Below, one piece after another: positions 16,356 to 24,129 of a stretch of DNA of 32,776 nucleotides (the stretch's first letter is position 1; the number at the start of each line of letters is the position of its first letter). Under the pieces are notes generated by a model. It made no database searches. It saw only the letters and a list, made by a program, of their open reading frames with translations, and had not been told where the DNA came from. Source of the DNA: JBGSKY01 sp041740995 (GTDB taxonomy: Bacteria; Planctomycetota; Planctomycetia; Pirellulales; Pirellulaceae); contig JBGSKY010000154.1 in NCBI GenBank assembly GCA_041740995.1, positions 1-32,776 of the forward strand, read 5' to 3'. Both the position numbers and the translations under genes were made by a program.

Positions 16356-17294
16356 ATGCCAGTTTACGAAATTGAAGTTGATGAGCTACCAAAGGGTCTT
16401 CGTGGCTGCGCGGTGACTATCGGGAATTTTGATGGTGTTCACCTCGGTCACCAAGCTCTCCTCAAATGCCTAAAATCGAACGCCAAGTCGATCGATGGCG
16501 CAGCGGTGGCTATCAGTTTTGATCCGCCACCAAGCCAGCTTTTGAGGCCGGATAATCGCCCGCCAGCACTTTCAACGCTGGCCCGTCGCATTGAGTTAAT
16601 GCAAACGCATGGGGCTGAACATGTTGTAATTCTCAAGACATCCCATCGTCTTTTGCAACTATCAGCGCGAGAATTTTTTGAACAGATTCTGGTCGAAAAG
16701 CTAGGTGCAAAGTCGATCGTTGAGGGCTCGAATTTTCGCTTTGGAAAAGCTCGTGCCGGAAACGTACAAACCTTAAAAGAGTTTTGTAGCGACCATGTCA
16801 TGCAACTTGAAATTGTCGACGATCAGTTTCTCCAAGAGCAACCGATTAGCAGCAGCGCAATTCGCAGCGCGATAGTTGCTGGAGACTTGCCACTAGCGAA
16901 CGCAATGCTTGGTCGGCCTCACGAGCTTGTCGGCGTCGTTGCTCACGGACACGCTCGTGGAAGAACGATCGGTTTTCCCACTGCAAATTTGGAACAGATA
17001 GGCACTCTATTGCCCAGTTTTGGAGTCTACGCAGCAATTGCCACGACCAATGGGCAGACTTTTCCGGCGGCCGTCCATATCGGACCGAATGTTACTTTCA
17101 ATGAAAGTATTCCAAAAGTCGAATGTTTTTTGATCGGTTATCAAGGCGATTTGTATGGCCAAAACTTGCCAGTTGTTTTGCTTTCGAAGCTTCGTGAAGC
17201 TCAACGTTTTTCCGGCGTCGAGCCACTGGTCGCACAAATGAAGATCGATGTCGAACGGGCAAAATCAATCGTCGCAGAAGTAAACAGCAACTGA
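16356..17294 (+). CDS. ribF: Bifunctional riboflavin kinase / FAD synthetase
   Basis: This is a protein of about 312 residues that phosphorylates riboflavin to FMN and adenylylates FMN to FAD. The N-terminal nucleotidyltransferase domain shows VTIGNFDGVHLGHQALL and FDPPPSQLLRP, then ISSSAIRSAI, an ISSTxIR-type adenylylation motif. The C-terminal flavokinase domain begins at GRPHELVGVVAHGHARGRT and continues GFPTANL, the riboflavin kinase signature. Length is normal for RibF. ATG 16356 fits the family start better than the in-frame TTG at 16332; neither has an obvious ribosome-binding site. It is followed on the same strand by nrnA after about 105-155 bp. Confidence 0.95.
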   Translation: MPVYEIEVDELPKGLRGCAVTIGNFDGVHLGHQALLKCLKSNAKSIDGAAVAISFDPPPSQLLRPDNRPPALSTLARRIELMQTHGAEHVVILKTSHRLLQLSAREFFEQILVEKLGAKSIVEGSNFRFGKARAGNVQTLKEFCSDHVMQLEIVDDQFLQEQPISSSAIRSAIVAGDLPLANAMLGRPHELVGVVAHGHARGRTIGFPTANLEQIGTLLPSFGVYAAIATTNGQTFPAAVHIGPNVTFNESIPKVECFLIGYQGDLYGQNLPVVLLSKLREAQRFSGVEPLVAQMKIDVERAKSIVAEVNSN

Positions 17295-17370
17295 AATTCT
17301 CCGCACGATGCCAACATGACGCCATAAGCTTATGTGAATCGGCTATATTGACTCACAGATTGATTGGGTG

Positions 17371-17392
17371 TTGTGATTGATCAAGATCACAA
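17371..17392. promoter_or_regulatory. Perfect inverted repeat next to the nrnA start, operator-like
   Basis: TTGTGAT (17371-17377) and ATCACAA (17386-17392) are perfect 7-bp inverted arms around an 8-bp centre. The embedded TTGAT-CAAG-ATCAC matches the CRP/FNR-family box TTGAT-N4-ATCAA at 9 of 10 positions. It sits 8 nt before the TTG at 17400 and follows a TTGACT element at 17348-17353. Confidence 0.5.
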
Positions 17393-17399
17393 AATTTGA

Positions 17400-18452
17400 T
17401 TGTCTCCAAAAGTTTCTTTCCCATTCTGCATAGATGGACCAGACCCCGACGTGACTAGCACTTTTGATACTGATCGCTTGGAAAAGATTATTCGTACGAA
17501 TCAAAAGTTCGTATTGACTAGCCATATTCGACCTGACTGCGATGCCCTTGGAAGCGAATTGGGAATGGCTGGACTGCTCCAATCGTTAGGCAAAGAAGTT
17601 CAGATTATTAATGGACATCCGACGCCGCCAAATTTGAGCTTTCTCGATCCCGTCGAAAAAATATTAGTTGTCGGCGACACGATCCGGGCCAGCGAGATTA
17701 GTAGCCAGTGTTTGATTGTCTTAGATACGAGTGCCTGGGCCCAATTGGGGCCAATGGCGGATGTTGTTAGAAAGTTTTCCGGACCGAAGTTGTGTATTGA
17801 TCACCACGTCGGCGAAGATGACTTGGGGACAGAATTTTTCAAAGATACAAGTGCCGAAGCGACCGGACAGCTGGTCTATCAACTGGCAAAGAAAATGGGT
17901 GTGAAAATCAGCAAAGTAATGGCCAGTGCGCTTTATTGTGCTATTGCAACAGACACCGGATGGTTCCGTTTTGCATCGACGACCAGCGACACTTATCGAA
18001 CGATCGCGGACCTTGTTGATGCGGGGGCTGATCCATCGGCCATTTATGGCGATTTGTATGAACGCGATACTATTGGGCGAGTCCGGCTGCGTGGCCGCAT
18101 TCTTTCGAGGACCAATTCGGAACTAGATGGTTCGCTAGTGCACACCTACGTTCGAAAAGAAGACTTCGAAGAAACCGGGGCCTTGCCCAGTGATACCGAA
18201 GATGCGATCAACTTGACGCTGGCAATCGCCCGGGCAAAGGTCGCATTCATTTTGGTCGAGCAGCTCAAAGGCGGCTTCAAGATCAGCTTTCGCTCACGTT
18301 GTCATGTAAATTGCAACGAATTGGCTAAGAATTTTGGTGGCGGTGGACATCGGGCTGCGGCGGGCGCCTTTGTCGAGGGTGAATTTGAAGAAGTGCAACG
18401 TCGCATTTTGCAAGCCACTCGAGATGCCTATGCAACATCCGCACACGGATAA
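17400..18452 (+). CDS. nrnA: DHH/DHHA1 phosphoesterase, NrnA-type nanoRNase / pAp phosphatase
   Basis: This is a 350-residue DHH-family phosphoesterase like NrnA, which degrades 2-5 nt oligoribonucleotides and dephosphorylates 3'-phosphoadenosine 5'-phosphate. DHH-domain motifs are TSHIRPDCDALGSE (40-53, with Asp46 and Asp48), LDTSAW (Asp109), DHHVGEDD (134-141) and TDTGWFRF near 190. The DHHA1 domain ends with the substrate-binding GGGGHRAAAG (313-322). The frame opens at TTG 17400 immediately after an in-frame stop. GTG 17451 would give a conventional NrnA N-terminus about 20 residues before the first motif. Neither has a strong ribosome-binding site. It follows ribF, an association common near translation genes in bacteria. 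Confidence 0.9.
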   Translation: MSPKVSFPFCIDGPDPDVTSTFDTDRLEKIIRTNQKFVLTSHIRPDCDALGSELGMAGLLQSLGKEVQIINGHPTPPNLSFLDPVEKILVVGDTIRASEISSQCLIVLDTSAWAQLGPMADVVRKFSGPKLCIDHHVGEDDLGTEFFKDTSAEATGQLVYQLAKKMGVKISKVMASALYCAIATDTGWFRFASTTSDTYRTIADLVDAGADPSAIYGDLYERDTIGRVRLRGRILSRTNSELDGSLVHTYVRKEDFEETGALPSDTEDAINLTLAIARAKVAFILVEQLKGGFKISFRSRCHVNCNELAKNFGGGGHRAAAGAFVEGEFEEVQRRILQATRDAYATSAHG

Positions 18453-18455
18453 TTG

Positions 18456-19472
18456 CTAAGGCAAGTCTCCCTCAGGTTTTGACGTATCAATCGAAGGTGT
18501 TGATTCTTCCCAACCCATCTTCTCCCAAGCTTTGTGCAAAATATCACCGTACACCAGCTCGCCACCTTGATGACCGGTGATGCTGACTAGCATCGCACAA
18601 CCTATTAAGCCGATTCGCCAGAAATGGCCAGACTTGGATTTCCAAAACGACACGGTCGCAACCATCGCCAACACCAGCGAGAATACCGCGCTGCCAATAC
18701 CGAACCATCGGTGACGGTGAAGCAAGAGCTGGTCTTCCGACCATCCCGCCGGAGGGAAAAGTCCGACGTAGGTGTATCCTTTGTGGATCGCAAACCCCCA
18801 GCCAGCGATGCATGAAACAATCGAGGACAGGGCACCAATGATTAGGCAGAGGAGTGCGAGTCGGCGGGCAAAGTCACCACCACCGATATACGAAAAAAAG
18901 GCAGCCGCAGCGCCAAGTAAAATAATCGCAATTGGGAAATGCACCACAGCCGGATGAAAAAAACCAGCGGCTGTCAACGATCGTTCTATCGAAGAAACTG
19001 GCGCTTCGGCAACGAGAACTTTTTTCGCAACGCTTCCCAATCCTCTGACTAAATCTGGCGTGGCTAAGTTATCCGGCCATATGGCGCCCTCGTCCAACCA
19101 AAGCTTCAATACGGCTAATTCGTTGGCTGGCAACGGTCCAGTAGGTGGCATAACCAAAGAATCAAGTTCGACAGATTTCGGATTAGCAATCAGATAGTCG
19201 ATCCATAATGAGCTGTCCAAAGAGCCACCAGAATCGACATAACCCAGAAGTGCGTCGCGGTCGAATATTTGAAATTCGTTTTTGGCAGTCTCTCCAACGT
19301 GACACTCGGCACATCTTGCTTTGAAAATAGGCAAAACGTCACTTTCGAAATTGACGATTTTGGATTCCGATTGCGCCGCAGCATTCGCAGCGAATGTCAG
19401 AAAAAGAAATGGCACAAGCACAATCCAACGGCAGAAATCAGCGCTAAAGATGCGCAACAAGCTGGCTCGCAT
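18456..19472 (-). CDS. Membrane protein with N-terminal c-type haem motif and DUF2231 domain
   Basis: This protein of about 338 residues combines a signal peptide, a planctomycete-type cytochrome domain and a multi-helix membrane domain. After the leader (WIVLVPFLFLTFAANAAAQ) comes FESDVLPIFKARCAECH, with the CxxCH haem motif CAECH. The MPP and WLDEGAIWP motifs that follow are typical of PSCyt1 domains. From about residue 170, four hydrophobic segments with HPAVVHFPIAIILLGAAAAF match DUF2231. The conserved C-terminal SITGHQGGELVYG belongs to that family. The ATG at 19472 is preferred over the longer frame (19538) because it opens the signal peptide. It probably acts in periplasmic electron transfer. 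The nrnA stop is 3 bp away, convergent. Confidence 0.85.
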   Translation of the reverse strand: MRASLLRIFSADFCRWIVLVPFLFLTFAANAAAQSESKIVNFESDVLPIFKARCAECHVGETAKNEFQIFDRDALLGYVDSGGSLDSSLWIDYLIANPKSVELDSLVMPPTGPLPANELAVLKLWLDEGAIWPDNLATPDLVRGLGSVAKKVLVAEAPVSSIERSLTAAGFFHPAVVHFPIAIILLGAAAAFFSYIGGGDFARRLALLCLIIGALSSIVSCIAGWGFAIHKGYTYVGLFPPAGWSEDQLLLHRHRWFGIGSAVFSLVLAMVATVSFWKSKSGHFWRIGLIGCAMLVSITGHQGGELVYGDILHKAWEKMGWEESTPSIDTSKPEGDLP

Positions 19473-19565
19473 AAACGACCATTCTAAGGCGGGAGTAAAG
19501 GTGGGCAGCTCGTGACGGCACGAAACAATCAATCGCACTGGATTGGTAACTGTTCGAACGGTCGG

Positions 19566-20579
19566 CTAGCGCGTGGACTCAACTAGTGCTTGGCGAATGA
19601 CATTTGCTTTGTCGCTTTGGCCATTAACTCGAAGCAGTGTATCAAGCATTACGCGGGCGTCATCGAATTCATTATTGGAAGCAGATGGCGATGCAACTTT
19701 CGCTTTCTTGATCGCGTTGTCATCAATTCCAACGAAGTATTCGTCTTTCGTTTTGGCGCTAACGAGCGTTTTGGAGGCGTTCTGTATGAAAGGATTGAGG
19801 GCATCGATTTGATTCAAACGCATCGCAGTCTGAAATTTCGACGAAAGCAAGTTTGGCTGCAAATCCAATTGTCCATTGTGACTCGCCAAACGAAAGTACT
19901 GCGCGACTTCGGCATCAGGCCTCCCGTTGGTCATTGCCAGCAGCCCGGCTCTTAAAGTCAATTCGGCTGGCAAATTATTCCGTACGCTCATCAATTGCTG
20001 GCAAGCAGTTTCAGCCTCGTCGAGCGCCCCACGAGCAGTCATGTCGTCGATTAAGCCTATTGCAACTGTGATCCACCCGGCCTTTTGATCTATCGCATAG
20101 GGCTGTTGGTAATCAATTGTGATTTTCGGCTCCGCTTGGATCGGATAGCTGATCGACGAAGGCGATATCGTCGTAGCGTCGTGACAATCATTGCACGAGT
20201 CGACGATTGGAGTTTGGTAGTAAGTGGTCGGATAGCAAGTCGGGAAATAAGTTGAGTAGTAGGTCGGATAGGACCAAGTTGAGTAGCTCGTGTAATAAGT
20301 TGGAATTACTGGCACGGAGTATATCGGACGCCACGCATAATTTGGCCAACCCCAAGCTCGATGTCGTGCAATCAGGGGATGGCGATAAGCTGAGTACGAA
20401 TAGATGGATACCGAAGGACGGTAATAATGATAGCCAATCGGCCGATACCCGTAACCGCCGAGTCGGACACCATGATGTCCAATCCACCGATGGCCGTAAT
20501 AGCCGTAGCCGGTTGCATCAGCGGTTTGCGATCCGAAAAGAGTGACCGCAGCAAGAAAGGCAATAATGAATGGTCGCAT
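19566..20579 (-). CDS. Secreted tyrosine-rich protein with CNDCH motif and helical C-terminus
   Basis: I do not recognise a named family for this 337-residue protein. It has a signal peptide (MRPFIIAFLAAVTLFGSQTADA). Residues 24-121 hold about 23 tyrosines, plus His, Pro, Gly and Trp, in low-complexity patches such as YGYYGHRWIGHHG and YPTYYSTYFPTCYP. This is followed by CNDCH at 129-133, which has the c-type haem form CxxCH. Residues 165-337 are helical and TPR-like (LIDDMTARGALDEAETACQQ, then LTLRAGLLAMTNGRPDAEV). Similar Tyr/His-rich leaders followed by TPR-like repeats occur in exported planctomycete proteins. Attachment or cell-surface function is a guess. It lies downstream of rplS but probably has its own promoter. 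Confidence 0.75.
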   Translation of the reverse strand: MRPFIIAFLAAVTLFGSQTADATGYGYYGHRWIGHHGVRLGGYGYRPIGYHYYRPSVSIYSYSAYRHPLIARHRAWGWPNYAWRPIYSVPVIPTYYTSYSTWSYPTYYSTYFPTCYPTTYYQTPIVDSCNDCHDATTISPSSISYPIQAEPKITIDYQQPYAIDQKAGWITVAIGLIDDMTARGALDEAETACQQLMSVRNNLPAELTLRAGLLAMTNGRPDAEVAQYFRLASHNGQLDLQPNLLSSKFQTAMRLNQIDALNPFIQNASKTLVSAKTKDEYFVGIDDNAIKKAKVASPSASNNEFDDARVMLDTLLRVNGQSDKANVIRQALVESTR

Positions 20580-20584
20580 CGTTT

Positions 20585-20640
20585 GGTTATCCCAATAGTT
20601 TGAACAAAGACGTACGAACTATTGTAACTAGATGATAACC
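20585..20640. repeat. Nested inverted repeats upstream of the tyrosine-rich protein gene
   Basis: The outer arms GGTTATC (20585-20591) and GATAACC (20634-20640) enclose inner arms AATAGTTTG (20594-20602) and CGAACTATT (20615-20623), paired with one G-T wobble. On the minus strand the inner hairpin falls in the predicted leader. No U-tract follows. Confidence 0.6.
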
Positions 20641-20650
20641 CAATGGACAA
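20621..20650 (-). promoter_or_regulatory. Candidate sigma-70-type promoter for the tyrosine-rich protein gene
   Basis: On the minus strand, TTGTCC (20645-20650) and TACAAT (20621-20626) are separated by 18 bp. Matches to consensus are 4/6 and 5/6. It would give a leader of about 35-40 nt before the ATG at 20579. It is placed after rplS, implying transcription separate from the ffh operon. Confidence 0.4.
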
Positions 20651-20676
20651 ACGGTTTTTTCTCCGCCAGCCTCTGA

Positions 20677-21027
20677 CTAAACTCGGCGTTCGCGAAGGCG
20701 GACAGACTTGCCACTACGTTCTCGCAAGAAGTAAAGTTTCGCACGTCGAACAACGCTGCGACGCTTGACCTCGATTTTCTCGATTCGCGGCGAGTGAAGC
20801 GGGAATTTTCGTTCGACCCCTTCCCCAGCGACAATACGGCGAACAGTAAACATTTCTCGCGAACCACTACCGCTGCGAGCGATAACAACCCCAGTAAATA
20901 CCTGGACTCGCTCCTTAGTCCCTTCCAAAATCTTTGAATGGACATCGACCGTATCACCAATTTCAAAAACTGGGACGTCAGCTTTGAGCGATGATTGTTC
21001 GACGAGTTTGAGGATTTCCTGGCTCAT
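20677..21027 (-). CDS. rplS: 50S ribosomal protein L19
   Basis: This is a 116-residue L19, a large-subunit protein at the 30S-50S interface. Conserved segments are FEIGDTVDVHSKILEG, RVQVFTGVVIARSGSGSREMFTVRRI, GEGVERKFPLHSPRIEKIEVKRR and VRRAKLYFLRER. Length matches the family. The frame opens upstream to 21129, but MSQEILKLVEQSSLK at 21027 is the family N-terminus, so the shorter start is used. No Shine-Dalgarno sequence is seen. It is the last gene of the ffh-rpsP-trmD-rplS series, 182 bp after trmD. Confidence 0.97.
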   Translation of the reverse strand: MSQEILKLVEQSSLKADVPVFEIGDTVDVHSKILEGTKERVQVFTGVVIARSGSGSREMFTVRRIVAGEGVERKFPLHSPRIEKIEVKRRSVVRRAKLYFLRERSGKSVRLRERRV

Positions 21028-21209
21028 GGTTTTGAAGCGACAGATATCGCGATGTTGATGGCTTAGAGAAACGATGTTGGGGGGCGTATATTCTACGAAA
21101 TTGCTTGGAATGAAAAGAGCAAATTGCAATGGAGCTGCATTTTCCGCTAAAAACCTTAAGCGATTACGACTCAGTTGTCACGCCAAAAAGACTTCAAATC
21201 GAGCTCTCT

Positions 21210-21911
21210 TTATCGGTCCGGACGTAGCAATTCTTCACGCTTTGACATAGTAGTATTGATTTTCTGTTCCGCACGCCATCGCTCAATGGCTTCGTGGTTA
21301 CCGTTCAAGAGGACTTCTGGAACACTTAATCCACGAAATTCTCGAGGGCGGGTGTACTGAGGATATTCCAAGATTCGATTGCCGCGTGAGAACGAGTCTT
21401 CGATGCTGCTATTTTCGTCGCCCAGAACGCCGGGAACCATGCGAATCATGCTGTCGATGAAGACCATCGCGGCGACCTCGCCACCATTGAGCACGTAATC
21501 GCCGACACTCATTTCGATCGGTTGCAAGATATCGCAGACTCGTTGATCGAAGCCTTCGTATCGACCGCATAACAACAAAAAACGTTCGTTACTAACAGAA
21601 GACAATTCTTCAATCGTTCGTTGATTCAGCGTTTGGCCCTGAGGAGTCAACATGATGACTTTCGGCGGGCGCGGGTCGAAGCCAATAATTTCTTCGACGC
21701 TCAATACCGTCGGTTCAACGGAGATAAGCATTCCCGGACCGCCACCAAAGGGACGATCGTCGACTTTATGATGTTTTGTGTCGGTCGACCAGCGCCGCAG
21801 GTCATGCGTTTGGATCTGGACAAGTCCGGCAGCGATCGCTTTTGCCAGAAGACTCTGTGTCAAATATCCGCTGAAGATCTGCGGAAACAGAGTAATAATA
21901 TCAAATCGCAT
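21210..21911 (-). CDS. trmD: tRNA (guanine-37-N1)-methyltransferase
   Basis: This is a 233-residue SPOUT-class methyltransferase that uses S-adenosylmethionine to make m1G37 in tRNAs, preventing frameshifting. Motifs are the MRFDIITLFPQIF N-terminus, DDRPFGGGPGM near 50, LLCGRYEGFDQR near 113 and the trefoil-knot loop SVGDYVLNGGEVA near 130. The C-terminal part ends near YTRPREFRGLSVPEVLLNGNH. Length is normal. It follows rpsP by 26 bp. RimM, which often lies between rpsP and trmD, is absent. Confidence 0.97.
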   Translation of the reverse strand: MRFDIITLFPQIFSGYLTQSLLAKAIAAGLVQIQTHDLRRWSTDTKHHKVDDRPFGGGPGMLISVEPTVLSVEEIIGFDPRPPKVIMLTPQGQTLNQRTIEELSSVSNERFLLLCGRYEGFDQRVCDILQPIEMSVGDYVLNGGEVAAMVFIDSMIRMVPGVLGDENSSIEDSFSRGNRILEYPQYTRPREFRGLSVPEVLLNGNHEAIERWRAEQKINTTMSKREELLRPDR

Positions 21912-21937
21912 GGGACGTCAGTCGCGTCAATATGCGG

Positions 21938-22300
21938 CTACGAAGGGTTGGCAGGAGCCGCTGGTGCAGCAGCCGTTGATCGCTTCTTTGGATTTCCCTT
22001 GCTGTCGCGATTGAGCCGCTTGAAAGCCGCTTGTTGGTGTTCAAGGTGAGTTCCTTTTTCGCCGTACTTCTTAATTAGCACGCCGACTGCGTCGCTCGGT
22101 TGAGCACCGACGCCGACCCAGTAATTGATCCGTTCGCCGTTCAGGACTGCGCGGGCATCAACTTCTTTACACATTGGATCATAGTAACCCAATTCTTCCA
22201 AAACACGACCATCACGAGGGCATCGACCATCGACAGCGCAAACGCGGTAAAACGGACGCGCCTTGCGTCCTAGCCGCTTCATACGAATCCGTACAGCCAC
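21938..22300 (-). CDS. rpsP: 30S ribosomal protein S16
   Basis: This is a 120-residue S16, a small-subunit assembly protein. Family segments are VAVRIRMKRLGRKARPFYR at the N-terminus, then GRVLEELGYYDPM, NGERINYWVGVGAQPSDAV and LIKKYG. The start is GTG at 22300, not the upstream TTG at 22315. S16 normally begins AVRIRLKR, and GGAG lies 9 nt upstream of this GTG, one of the best ribosome-binding sites in the window. The C-terminus carries about 30 extra residues rich in Lys, Ala and Pro (KKRSTAAAPAAPANPS), probably a flexible tail. It follows ffh by 100 bp, with a small hairpin (22380-22400) just after the ffh stop. Confidence 0.96.
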   Translation of the reverse strand: MAVRIRMKRLGRKARPFYRVCAVDGRCPRDGRVLEELGYYDPMCKEVDARAVLNGERINYWVGVGAQPSDAVGVLIKKYGEKGTHLEHQQAAFKRLNRDSKGNPKKRSTAAAPAAPANPS

Positions 22301-22400
22301 AGAATTAAGCTCCAAAAGCCAAAGTTATCTAAAACGGGTCGCTAGTTATAGCTTCGATCAATCATCCTGGGGAGACGTTTTTGGATGTTTTTCGTCCAAA

Positions 22401-23876
22401 TCATTTCTGACGACGCATTTTTTTGAGCATCTTATCGCGTTCACGCTGCATTTTTTCTTTTTCTTTAGGCGTCAAACGCTTGCCAGTGCTTTGTTTGATC
22501 TTGCCACCCTGCATTGGATTAAAAGGATTGCTGCCCATCATATTCTGAAGGTTTTTCAGCATCCCCATCTTGTCTTTCATGTTTCCGCCAGCCGCCATGG
22601 ACATCATCGGCTTCATCGATTCAAACATCTTGACGAGGTCGTTGATTTGATTGGGCATGACGCCTGCGCCTTTTGCGATCCGTACGCGTCTCGGCGTGTC
22701 AATCAGCTTTGGGTTATTGCGTTCGGCAACAGTCATTGAATCAATCATGCCAGCTAGCTGCTTGAACTGTTTTTCGCTGTCACCGGATTTGAGCATTTTG
22801 GAAATGTCGCCCATCCCTGGCATTAAGCCAAGCATTTTTGACATCAGGCCTGGTTTTAGCAACTTTTCCATAAGTGTCCGGAAGTCGCTCAGCGAAAACT
22901 GGCCCTTTCGCATCCGGTCTTCAAGTCGCTCGCGTTCGTCTTCGTCGACCAACTTATGAGCTTGACGCGCGACTTCCAAAATGTCGCCCATTTGAAGAAT
23001 ACGACTAGCCATACCTTCGGGACGAAACGGCTCCAGCGCGTCCAGGTGCTCGCCAGTCCCGATAAACTTGATGGGAACTCCAGTCACCGCTTTGACGCTT
23101 AGCAGCGCACCGCCACGTGCATCTCCATCAAGTTTGGTCATGACAACGCCGTCCAGTTCAAGCGCTGCTTGGAACGCTGAAGCGCTGTTCACGGCGTCTT
23201 GGCCGGTCATACCATCGACAACAAGCAAAACCAAATCGGGCTGGACTTGTTTGTCGATCGTTTGCAATTGCTGCATCAACTCTTGGTCAATCGCCAATCG
23301 ACCAGCGGTGTCCAAGATCACAACATCGACGCCATTGGCTTTCGCTTGCGCGATACCGTCACGGCAAACTTGAACCGGATCAGCAGCTCCCGCTTGACTG
23401 TAGACCGGAACGCCAAGCTGTTCTCCGATCACATGTAACTGCTCAATGGCTGCTGGGCGTTGAAGGTCAGCCGCAATCATCATCGGCTTAAATTTTTGCT
23501 CTCGGATCAGTTGTGAAAGCTTGCCGCAAGTGGTCGTCTTTCCAGCCCCTTGGAGGCCGCACATCATAATGATCGTTAGCTTGCTCCGAGTCAGCGGCAG
23601 CGACGAATCAACCGGCCCAAGTACTTTGACAAGTTCTTCGTAGACGATTCGGACCAGCTCTTCGTGCGGGCGAAGCGAAAGCAAGACCCGCTGGCCGACG
23701 GCGGCGTCCGTCACTTGGCTCATGAAATTTTCTACGACCGGCAATGCTACATCCGCCTCAAGCATCGCTTGCTCAACGGTCTTTAAACCGTCGCGAATAT
23801 TCGATTCGCTGAGTTTTCCTTGACCGCGAAGATGCTTGAATGCTGATTGCAAACCTTCTTGGAGCGATTCAAACAT
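22401..23876 (-). CDS. ffh: Signal recognition particle protein (SRP54 GTPase)
   Basis: This is a 491-residue SRP GTPase that binds signal sequences of nascent membrane and secreted proteins with 4.5S RNA. The N domain is about 1-90. The G domain shows the P-loop GLQGAGKTTTCGKL near 108, DTAGRLAIDQELM near 190, TKLDGDARGG near 248 and GTGEHLDALEPF near 273. The M domain (about 300-491) is Met-rich and basic, with SKMLGLMPGMGD and MTVAERNNPKLI. It ends with a Lys/Arg-rich tail (GKRLTPKEKEKMQRERDKML). Length is slightly above typical (about 450). It is first in the ffh-rpsP-trmD-rplS operon. Confidence 0.97.
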   Translation of the reverse strand: MFESLQEGLQSAFKHLRGQGKLSESNIRDGLKTVEQAMLEADVALPVVENFMSQVTDAAVGQRVLLSLRPHEELVRIVYEELVKVLGPVDSSLPLTRSKLTIIMMCGLQGAGKTTTCGKLSQLIREQKFKPMMIAADLQRPAAIEQLHVIGEQLGVPVYSQAGAADPVQVCRDGIAQAKANGVDVVILDTAGRLAIDQELMQQLQTIDKQVQPDLVLLVVDGMTGQDAVNSASAFQAALELDGVVMTKLDGDARGGALLSVKAVTGVPIKFIGTGEHLDALEPFRPEGMASRILQMGDILEVARQAHKLVDEDERERLEDRMRKGQFSLSDFRTLMEKLLKPGLMSKMLGLMPGMGDISKMLKSGDSEKQFKQLAGMIDSMTVAERNNPKLIDTPRRVRIAKGAGVMPNQINDLVKMFESMKPMMSMAAGGNMKDKMGMLKNLQNMMGSNPFNPMQGGKIKQSTGKRLTPKEKEKMQRERDKMLKKMRRQK

Positions 23877-24129
23877 GGTTCTCTATTGCTAACTTGGTCG
23901 AACGAGGAGCGGTTGGTTGAAAATCGAAAAGCCGATCTCCAAACTCAATTGAAGACAATCTGGTGCAACACGGTAAATTCCTGACGCACTAATTTATAGG
24001 AGGGATGGACCGCCGACCAGAGCTTTCGCAGTTCTGCTAGGCATATCGGCCGGGCTTGTGCTCGAAAAGACCGTTCGGTTAAACGGTAGATTTCGACCAA
24101 ACAATGCAATTGGGAAAGCAGCTCCAACT

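Noticed and set aside
17323..17334. CATAAGCTTATG palindrome between ribF and nrnA
   Set aside because: Perfect but short, with no T-tract and no clear relation to a promoter. The 17371-17392 repeat is the better operator candidate.
21028..21129. 34-codon upstream extension of rplS
   Set aside because: The family N-terminus begins at MSQEILKL (21027).
22380..22400. TTTGGA/TCCAAA hairpin after the ffh stop as a terminator
   Set aside because: Only 6 bp, AT-rich, followed by an A-run rather than U-run on the transcript. rpsP follows in the same operon.
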